From NCBI GenBank assembly GCA_016286935.1, contig JAEEUO010000083.1, positions 1-5,750 of the forward strand: a DNA stretch of 5,750 nt, given 5' to 3'. Origin of the DNA: Bacillota bacterium. Its GTDB lineage: Bacteria > Bacillota > Clostridia > Peptostreptococcales > Anaerovoracaceae. Positions 1 to 4,624 of this stretch are shown piece by piece; within the stretch, counting starts at the first letter, position 1; the number at the start of each line of letters is the position of its first letter. The position numbers were made by a program, and so were the translations under genes. The notes beneath the pieces were generated by a model that saw only the letters and a list, made by a program, of their open reading frames with translations, did no database searches and was not told where the DNA came from.

Positions 1-1
1 T

Positions 2-1645
2 GTCGGCATCGCAGTCGTAGCGATCGTCGGTGCGACCGGTGGCGACCTGTCCACACTGGTCCAGTGCATCACCGGTTTCTCCCTCGGCGCTTCCTCGATG
101 GCGCTGTTCGGCCGTGTCGGCGGCGGTATCTACACCAAGGCTGCTGACGTCGGCGCCGACCTCGTCGGCAAGGTCGAAGCGGGCATCCCCGAAGACGACC
201 CGCGCAACCCGGCCGTCATCGCCGATAACGTCGGCGACAACGTCGGCGACGTCGCCGGCATGGGCTCCGACCTGTTCGAATCCTACGTCGGTTCGATCAT
301 CTCCGCGATCACCCTCGCCGCCATCATCCCGCACGTCACCCCCGCCGTCGGCGCCGCGTTCGAACTCGACGCCGTGAAGGGCTCCGTCTTCGCGCTCGTG
401 CTCTCCGCGATCGGCCTCGTCGCCTCGATCGTCGGCATCCTTCTCGTCCGCGGCAAGGAAGGCACGAACCCGTCGACCTCGATGAACATCGGAACGTATC
501 TCTCCTCCGCGATCGTCATCATCGCGTCGTTCGTCCTCTCGAAGGCGCTCCTCGGCACGATCAATCCCGCGATCGCGATCATCGCCGGCCTCGCCGTCGG
601 TCTCGCCATCGGCAAGATCACCGAGATCTACACCTCCGCCGACTATCGCCACGTCAAAAAGATCGCGGAACAGTCCCAGACCGGTTCCGCCACGACGATC
701 ATCTCCGGCCTCTCCGTCGGCATGATGTCGACGCTCTGGCCGATCGTCCTCGTCGCCGTCGGCATCCTCATCGCCAACGCGTTCGCGGGCCTCTACGGCA
801 TCGCTCTCGCCGCGGTCGGCATGCTCTCCACGACGGCCATCACCGTCGCGGTCGACGCGTACGGCCCCGTCTCCGACAACGCCGGCGGCATCGCCGAAAT
901 GTCCGAGCTGCCCGAATCCGTCCGCGAGATCACCGATACGCTCGACTCCGTCGGCAACACGACCGCCGCCATCGGCAAGGGCTTCGCGATCGGCTCCGCG
1001 GCTCTGACCGCGCTCGCGCTCTTCGCGACGTATTCCCAGGTCATCGAATCCGTCACCCACGAAGCGTTCCACATCTCGCTGCTCGATCCGGCCGTCATCG
1101 CCGGCCTCTTCATCGGCGCGATGCTGCCGTTCCTGTTCTCCGCTCTGACGATGTCTTCCGTCGGTAAGGCGGCCAACCAGATGATCGAAGAAGTCCGCCG
1201 CCAGTTCCGTGAGGACAAGGGCATCATGGCCGGCACCTCGAAGCCGGACTACGCCCGCTGCGTCCATATCTCCACCGGCGCCGCGCTGAAGGAGATGGTC
1301 GTTCCGGGACTTCTCGCGATCGTCGCTCCGCTGATCGTCGGCTTCGTGCTCGGACCCGCGGGCCTCGGCGGCATGCTCGCCGGCGCTCTCGCCGCGGGCG
1401 TCCTTCTCGCCATCATGATGTCCAACGCCGGCGGCGCCTGGGACAACGCGAAGAAGTACGTCGAGGGCGGCGCCTTCGGCGGCAAGGGCTCCGATACCCA
1501 CAAGGCGGCCGTCGTCGGCGATACCGTCGGCGACCCGTTCAAGGATACGAGCGGCCCGTCCCTCAACATCCTCATCAAGCTCATGACGATCGTTGCCGTC
1601 GTGTTCGGACCGCTGTTCGCGGCGTTCGGCGGCCTGCTGAAATAA
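2..1645 (+). CDS. hppA: Membrane-bound ion-translocating pyrophosphatase, K+-dependent, probably Na+-pumping (5' end missing)
   Basis: Hydrolyses cytoplasmic pyrophosphate and uses the energy to pump Na+ and/or H+ out across the membrane as a multi-helix integral protein. The reading frame is open from the window edge; 547 codons are visible, and with a family length near 700 residues the first 150 or so are missing. Seen in order: [11 protein letters not shown] (146-178), the PPi/Mg site DNVGDNVGD (224-250), [10 protein letters not shown] (875-904), [11 protein letters not shown] (1424-1456) and [17 protein letters not shown] (1517-1567), separated by hydrophobic helices. The [10 protein letters not shown] segment (953-982) has Ala and Gly where K+-independent enzymes have Lys and Thr, so K+ activation is expected. 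DLFES (269-283) puts the ion-gate Glu three residues after Asp, and the plant H+-type position four residues later is Gly; with the Ala this fits Na+ or dual Na+/H+ enzymes. The residues separating those two lie upstream of the window. Family assignment is secure; ion specificity is inferred. Confidence 0.97.
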   Translation, partial: VGIAVVAIVGATGGDLSTLVQCITGFSLGASSMALFGRVGGGIYTKAADVGADLVGKVEAGIPEDDPRNPAVIADNVGDNVGDVAGMGSDLFESYVGSIISAITLAAIIPHVTPAVGAAFELDAVKGSVFALVLSAIGLVASIVGILLVRGKEGTNPSTSMNIGTYLSSAIVIIASFVLSKALLGTINPAIAIIAGLAVGLAIGKITEIYTSADYRHVKKIAEQSQTGSATTIISGLSVGMMSTLWPIVLVAVGILIANAFAGLYGIALAAVGMLSTTAITVAVDAYGPVSDNAGGIAEMSELPESVREITDTLDSVGNTTAAIGKGFAIGSAALTALALFATYSQVIESVTHEAFHISLLDPAVIAGLFIGAMLPFLFSALTMSSVGKAANQMIEEVRRQFREDKGIMAGTSKPDYARCVHISTGAALKEMVVPGLLAIVAPLIVGFVLGPAGLGGMLAGALAAGVLLAIMMSNAGGAWDNAKKYVEGGAFGGKGSDTHKAAVVGDTVGDPFKDTSGPSLNILIKLMTIVAVVFGPLFAAFGGLLK

Positions 1646-1670
1646 GCGGACGATCCGTTTGGAAAACCGT

Positions 1671-1698
1671 GCCCCCTGCGTCCGCAGGGGGCGTTTTT
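1671..1698 (+). terminator. Intrinsic terminator of hppA
   Basis: A 9-bp GC-rich stem (GCCCCCTGC, 1671-1679, with GCAGGGGGC, 1684-1692) closes a GTCC tetraloop and is followed by G and five T residues at 1694-1698. It starts 25 nt after the hppA stop codon, so it ends that transcript and separates it from the next operon. Confidence 0.93.
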
Positions 1699-1711
1699 GT
1701 TCGCAAGCACG

Positions 1712-1745
1712 CGGCTTTGGGCGGAACCCCTTCCACCCGAAGCCG
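1712..1745. repeat. Long intergenic hairpin (inverted repeat), function unknown
   Basis: CGGCTTTGGG (1712-1721) pairs with CCCGAAGCCG (1736-1745) over ten positions with one G-U pair. After a single C/A mismatch, GGAA (1723-1726) pairs with TTCC (1731-1734) around a CCCC loop. That makes 14 pairs in 34 nt. No T-run follows, so it is a poor terminator, and it lies after the real hppA terminator. The six-base word TCGCAA occurs on both sides (1701-1706 and 1753-1758). It could be a REP-like palindrome, a processed RNA structure or a remnant of a small inserted element. One copy alone does not decide between these. Confidence 0.55.
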
Positions 1746-1890
1746 TTCAGGCTCGCAAACGAAACCGGCCGCGAGATCGGCGCTTGGCCAAAGTTCCTGC
1801 TCGCCTCGCGTGCGCCGCGGGCCAAATGCTCACAAATGTATTGCAGGGGCATCCGCTCCGCCGCGGAAAACACACCCCGCGGACGGGCGG
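1746..1890. other. Non-coding intergenic stretch with a second, weaker hairpin
   Basis: The gap between hppA and the next gene is about 300 bases. Besides the terminator, the 34-nt hairpin and the promoter, it holds a GC-rich imperfect inverted repeat at 1853-1890: CCGCGG (1861-1866) with CCGCGG (1877-1882) around a 10-nt loop, extended outside a 2x2 internal loop by 1853-1858 with 1885-1890, including one G-U pair. Small open frames here (for example one beginning at 1659 inside the terminator) have no ribosome binding site and do not resemble a protein I know. I see no tRNA, riboswitch or other recognisable RNA. Confidence 0.4.
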
Positions 1891-1891
1891 G

Positions 1892-1906
1892 CCGTTTGAC
1901 AAACGG
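1892..1906. promoter_or_regulatory. Candidate operator: perfect 15-bp palindrome over the -35 box
   Basis: CCGTTTG (1892-1898), a central A, then CAAACGG (1900-1906) form a perfect inverted repeat with 7-base arms. The TTGACA -35 hexamer of the downstream promoter sits inside it. A dimeric repressor bound here would block RNA polymerase. The symmetry is seen directly; regulator binding is inferred, and no regulator gene lies in the window. Part of the symmetry comes from TTGACA itself, so chance cannot be excluded. Confidence 0.45.
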
Positions 1907-1924
1907 AAACGGGTGGGCTATGCT
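1896..1924 (+). promoter_or_regulatory. Promoter of the 133-aa protein / HAD hydrolase operon
   Basis: The -35 box is consensus TTGACA (1896-1901) and the -10 box is TATGCT (1919-1924, four of six consensus bases), with the ideal 17-bp spacer. Transcription would start near 1931, leaving an untranslated leader of only about 17 nt that contains the Shine-Dalgarno sequence. Confidence 0.82.
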
Positions 1925-1934
1925 CAAAGGGAAC

Positions 1935-1940
1935 GGAGGG
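1935..1940 (+). promoter_or_regulatory. Ribosome binding site of the 133-aa protein
   Basis: GGAGGG lies 7 nt before the ATG at 1948, a strong and well-spaced Shine-Dalgarno sequence that fixes this start codon. Confidence 0.88.
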
Positions 1941-1947
1941 AAGAAAC

Positions 1948-2349
1948 ATGAAACTCTTCAAGGATAGGATCAACAGTTTTGAGAAGGTGACGCTCCACGA
2001 AAGCTGGATGCGCGGAATTGCGGATTTTGAGATCGTCTGCGAAGGCGAACAGTCGACCGTCACGATGTACTGGCTTCGGTATGAGAACGGGAAGGACGTC
2101 CGTGTCCCGGATACGGCCGTGACGTGCAGCACCGGGGCGGTCCTCGACGTTCTGAACGCGTGCGACCTGATCCTCTGGGACGGCTTCCACGGCAAGCATC
2201 CGAAAGGCGTCAAGGACGGGACGATGTTCCGTCTCGAGGCGACGGTGAATGACGGCGAGACGATCCGCGCGGACGGATCGGAGAACTTCCCGAAGAACTA
2301 CCGTGTGCTCAAGGACTGGATCAACGAACGGCTGCGGGAAGCGAAATGA
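1948..2349 (+). CDS. Uncharacterised 133-aa soluble protein
   Basis: I do not recognise a characterised family. The start is supported by GGAGGG at 7 nt and a promoter just upstream. The protein begins MKLFKDRINSFEKV and has no signal peptide or membrane segment, so it should be cytoplasmic. It is mixed-charge, probably alpha/beta, with three tryptophans. Notable stretches are HESWMRGIADFEIVCEG (residues 17-33), a segment with STVTMYWLRYENGKDVRVPD (36-55), DLILWDGFHGKHPKG (73-87) and IRADGSENFPKNY (106-118); the last resembles a motif I associate with short hypothetical proteins of Clostridia, from memory and unverified. The C-terminus is a charged helix (121-132). Its stop overlaps the HAD start by ATGA, so the two are probably translated together in roughly matched amounts and may share a pathway or a complex. 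That it is a real gene is well supported; its function is unknown. Confidence 0.88.
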   Translation: MKLFKDRINSFEKVTLHESWMRGIADFEIVCEGEQSTVTMYWLRYENGKDVRVPDTAVTCSTGAVLDVLNACDLILWDGFHGKHPKGVKDGTMFRLEATVNDGETIRADGSENFPKNYRVLKDWINERLREAK

Positions 2350-3110
2350 CGGATCTCGCGCGGTTCCGGAACTGCATATTCGACCTCTACGGGACGCTGG
2401 TCGACATCCGTACGGATGAGGAACCGGCGTCCTTTTGGCGTTGGCTTGCGGAGCGGTACCGGACGGCCGGCGCGGACTATGAGCCGGAAGCGCTGAAAAA
2501 GCGGTACCGGGAACTCGTGGCGGAAGGGGAGGCGCGGATCGCGGAGGAAAGCGGCGTCGCGTACCCGGAGATCCGGCTGGAGGATGTATTTGTCGCGCTT
2601 GCGAACGGTCATGCGGACGGCATATGGATCCGCGAGACGGCGCTTCAGTTCCGCGAGCGTTCACGCGACCGGCTGGCGGTGTATCCCGGTGCGGCGGAAC
2701 TGTTGAAAGCGCTGCGGGAGAACGGGAAGCGCGTGTATCTCCTCTCGAACGCCCAGGCCTGCTTTACACTGAAAGAACTCGAACAGTGCGGGCTCGCGGA
2801 CGCGTTCGACGATATCCGCATCTCCTCGGACTGCGGCATGAAGAAGCCGGAACCGCGCTTTCTCGCCGGTCTGATGTCGGCGCACGGGATGGATCCGGCC
2901 GAAACAGTCATGATCGGCAACGACTGGCGGTCGGATATGGCGGTCGCGGCGGCGAACGGCATCTTCGGGATCCACGTCAATTCCGACGGGTATACGGCGG
3001 CGGAAAAACGCGCTTTCCGCGCGGAGATCGAACGGCGCTTCGGAAGGGGACCGGCGGCGCGGATCGCGGAAGCGGAAACCGTCGCGGCGCTTCTTCCGCC
3101 GACCGAATAA
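2346..3110 (+). CDS. HAD-superfamily (subfamily IA-like) hydrolase, probable small-molecule phosphatase
   Basis: A 254-aa cytoplasmic hydrolase of the haloacid dehalogenase superfamily, most likely removing phosphate from a small metabolite by way of an aspartyl-phosphate intermediate. All four motifs are visible: motif I FDLYGTLVD with nucleophile D13; motif II LLSN with S134; motif III MKKPEP with K167; motif IV IGNDWRSD with D193 and D197 for Mg2+. Residues 20-115 form a mostly helical C1-type cap, as in subfamily I. The usual second Asp of motif I (DxD) is Tyr15, as in haloacid dehalogenases and many FDLYGTL proteins, so general acid/base catalysis may differ from that of standard phosphatases. 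The ATG lies inside the ATGA overlap with the upstream gene, with only a weak GGGAA upstream, indicating translational coupling. Arg codons here are half CGG (13 of 26), unlike hppA. Substrate cannot be told from sequence; a dehalogenase is possible but less likely. Confidence 0.93.
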   Translation: MTDLARFRNCIFDLYGTLVDIRTDEEPASFWRWLAERYRTAGADYEPEALKKRYRELVAEGEARIAEESGVAYPEIRLEDVFVALANGHADGIWIRETALQFRERSRDRLAVYPGAAELLKALRENGKRVYLLSNAQACFTLKELEQCGLADAFDDIRISSDCGMKKPEPRFLAGLMSAHGMDPAETVMIGNDWRSDMAVAAANGIFGIHVNSDGYTAAEKRAFRAEIERRFGRGPAARIAEAETVAALLPPTE

Positions 3111-3112
3111 GG

Positions 3113-3141
3113 TTGCCGAACGGCGAAAAAGAGAGTATAGT
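3113..3141 (+). promoter_or_regulatory. Promoter of the MBOAT / DHHW operon
   Basis: TTGCCG (3113-3118) and TATAGT (3136-3141, five of six consensus bases) are separated by exactly 17 bp. Transcription would start near 3148, giving a leader of about 57 nt. The -35 box starts 2 nt after the HAD stop codon, so the acylation genes form their own transcription unit. A short palindrome GCCGAACGGC (3115-3124) overlaps the -35 box. Confidence 0.75.
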
Positions 3142-3146
3142 GTAAT

Positions 3147-3178
3147 GCGTGAAACGCCGTGCGTTCCACGCTATTTTC
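3147..3178 (+). terminator. Hairpin at the predicted +1: terminator of the HAD operon or leader structure
   Basis: GCGTG (3147-3151) pairs with CACGC (3167-3171) and, after one A/C mismatch, AACGC (3153-3157) pairs with GCGTT (3161-3165) around a CGT loop: ten pairs in 25 nt. TATTTT follows at 3172-3177, a short imperfect T-run. Lying 36 nt after the HAD stop, it could end that transcript. It also begins at the predicted start of the MBOAT transcript, where it could act as a weak attenuator or protect the 5' end. The pairing is clear; its role is not. Confidence 0.55.
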
Positions 3179-3180
3179 GT

Positions 3181-3204
3181 ATGAAAGGAAAATCCGGCCC
3201 CTAA
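3181..3204 (+). promoter_or_regulatory. MBOAT ribosome-binding region overlapping a 7-codon open frame
   Basis: AAAGGA (3184-3189) is the only Shine-Dalgarno-like sequence before the MBOAT ATG, but its spacing is long, about 15 nt. It lies inside a tiny in-frame open frame, ATG at 3181 coding MKGKSGP, whose TAA (3202-3204) directly touches the MBOAT ATG. That stop rules out any longer in-frame start for the MBOAT gene. I see no Shine-Dalgarno sequence for the mini-frame itself, so its translation is doubtful. Confidence 0.5.
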
Positions 3205-4614
3205 ATGGTCTTCTCGAGCCTGACATTTCTCTTCCTCTTCCTCGCGCTGACGATCACAGCGTATGTTTTCGTGCCCGGACGGACGTGGAAAAACGTCGTC
3301 CTGCTCGTCGCGTCGCTGTTCTTCTACGCGTGGGGCGAGCCGCGCCTCGTCGTGCTGATGGTCCTCGTCGCGGCCGTCGCGTACGGCGGCGGTCTTCTGA
3401 TCGACCGGCTCGACGGCGCGAAGAAGGGCGGGCTCCGGAAACTCGTCTACGTCCTGACGATCGTCCTGATCGCGTCGAACCTGCTCTACTTCAAATACCT
3501 GAACTTCTTCGCCGACAACGTCGGCGCGCTCCTCGGGAAGGACTTCGGGATCGCGCGGATCGCGCTCCCGATCGGCATCTCGTTCTACACGTTCCAGATC
3601 CTCTCCTACGTGATCGACCTCTACCGGAGGAACGTCTCCGTCCAGAAGAACTTCTTCAACCTGCTCCTGTATCTCTGCTTCTTCCCCCAGCTCATCGCGG
3701 GCCCGATCGTGCGGTACCAGACGATCGAGGATGAGATCCTGAACCGGAAGGAAACGCTCGACGATATGACATACGGCGCGCGCCGGTTCTGCCTCGGTCT
3801 CGCGAAGAAGGTCCTGATCGCGAACGGCGTCGCCCGGCTCGCGGAGATCATCTACGCGGGCGATCCGAACGTCTACGGAAGCGCGCTCTACTGGGTCGCT
3901 GCGCTCGCCTACACGCTCCAGATCTACTTCGACTTCTCCGGCTACAGCGATATGGCGATCGGCCTCGGCCGGATCTTCGGCTTCCACTTCCTCGAGAACT
4001 TCGACCACCCCTACGTCGCCGTCTCCGTGACGGATTTTTGGCGCCGGTGGCACATCTCGCTGTCGACGTGGTTCCGCGACTACATCTACATCCCGCTCGG
4101 CGGCAACCGCGTGTCGAAGGGCCGCTGGATGTTCAACCTCTTCGTCGTCTGGGCGCTGACCGGCTTCTGGCACGGCGCGGAGTGGAACTTCATCCTCTGG
4201 GGCCTCTATTACGCGGCGCTCCTGATGCTTGAGAAGCTCTGGCTCGGCGCGAAGCTCGAGAAGCTGCCGAAGATCGTCGGCTGGCTCTACACGTTCTTCG
4301 TCGTCAACATCGGCTGGGTGCTGTTCAACCGCACCGATTTCGCCGAGCTCGGCCTGACGCTGAAGACGATGTTCGCGTTCATCCCGACGTCGTTCGCCGA
4401 CGCGGTCGCGGCCGACACGACGATCCTCCAGGGCTTTGTCTACCTGATCGCCGGCCTCGTCTTCATGTTCCCGCTCGGAAAGCTCTTCCGGAAGGTCGAC
4501 AGGACCGTCGCGGGAACGGTCCTCGCGAACGTCTTCGCGTTCGCGCTCTTCGCCCTGTCCGTCGTGTTCTGCGTGAGCACGAAATACAATCCGTTCATCT
4601 ACTTCCGCTTCTGA
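3205..4614 (+). CDS. MBOAT-family membrane O-acyltransferase (AlgI/DltB-like), polysaccharide O-acylation
   Basis: A polytopic membrane protein that passes acyl (usually acetyl) groups from a cytoplasmic donor across the membrane for attachment to an extracellular glycan. The 469-aa length is normal. Family hallmarks: N-terminus MVFSSLTFLFLFLAL; FPQLIAGPIVRY (160-171); YFDFSGYSDMAIGLG (241-255); DFWRRWHISLSTWFRDY (277-293) with conserved H283; LTGFWHGAEWNFILWG (318-333) with the catalytic-type H323; and the C-terminal YNPFIYFRF. Hydrophobic segments cover most of the protein. The start is fixed by the family N-terminus and by an in-frame stop immediately upstream. It has its own promoter and is followed after 10 nt by a DHHW/AlgX-like protein, the usual partner in such modules. 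The acceptor glycan cannot be inferred because no glycosyltransferases are in view. I give no symbol, as AlgI and DltB name specific pathways not shown here. Confidence 0.96.
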   Translation: MVFSSLTFLFLFLALTITAYVFVPGRTWKNVVLLVASLFFYAWGEPRLVVLMVLVAAVAYGGGLLIDRLDGAKKGGLRKLVYVLTIVLIASNLLYFKYLNFFADNVGALLGKDFGIARIALPIGISFYTFQILSYVIDLYRRNVSVQKNFFNLLLYLCFFPQLIAGPIVRYQTIEDEILNRKETLDDMTYGARRFCLGLAKKVLIANGVARLAEIIYAGDPNVYGSALYWVAALAYTLQIYFDFSGYSDMAIGLGRIFGFHFLENFDHPYVAVSVTDFWRRWHISLSTWFRDYIYIPLGGNRVSKGRWMFNLFVVWALTGFWHGAEWNFILWGLYYAALLMLEKLWLGAKLEKLPKIVGWLYTFFVVNIGWVLFNRTDFAELGLTLKTMFAFIPTSFADAVAADTTILQGFVYLIAGLVFMFPLGKLFRKVDRTVAGTVLANVFAFALFALSVVFCVSTKYNPFIYFRF

Positions 4615-4615
4615 T

Positions 4616-4620
4616 GAGGA
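4616..4620 (+). promoter_or_regulatory. Ribosome binding site of the DHHW protein
   Basis: GAGGA follows directly on the MBOAT stop codon and lies 4-5 nt before the ATG at 4625. The spacing is slightly short but supports this start and co-translation from one mRNA. Confidence 0.65.
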
Positions 4621-4624
4621 CGCC

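Noticed and set aside
227..250. Two tandem identical 12-base units AACGTCGGCGAC
   Set aside because: They encode the conserved NVGDNVGD pyrophosphate-binding motif, so the repeat comes from protein conservation plus codon bias and is not a repeat element.
1784..1826. TTGGCCAA palindrome (1784-1791) and a repeated GGCCAAA word at 1820-1826
   Set aside because: Too short to separate from chance in GC-rich DNA, and not linked to a promoter or other signal.
1659..1967. A 102-codon plus-strand frame through the intergenic region
   Set aside because: It starts inside the hppA terminator, runs through the promoter and into the next gene in another frame, has no ribosome binding site, and its product looks like random GC-rich translation.
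1924..2664. A 246-codon minus-strand frame across the 133-aa gene and the HAD start
   Set aside because: The plus-strand genes have a promoter, Shine-Dalgarno sequence, ATGA coupling and HAD motifs; the reverse frame has none of these.
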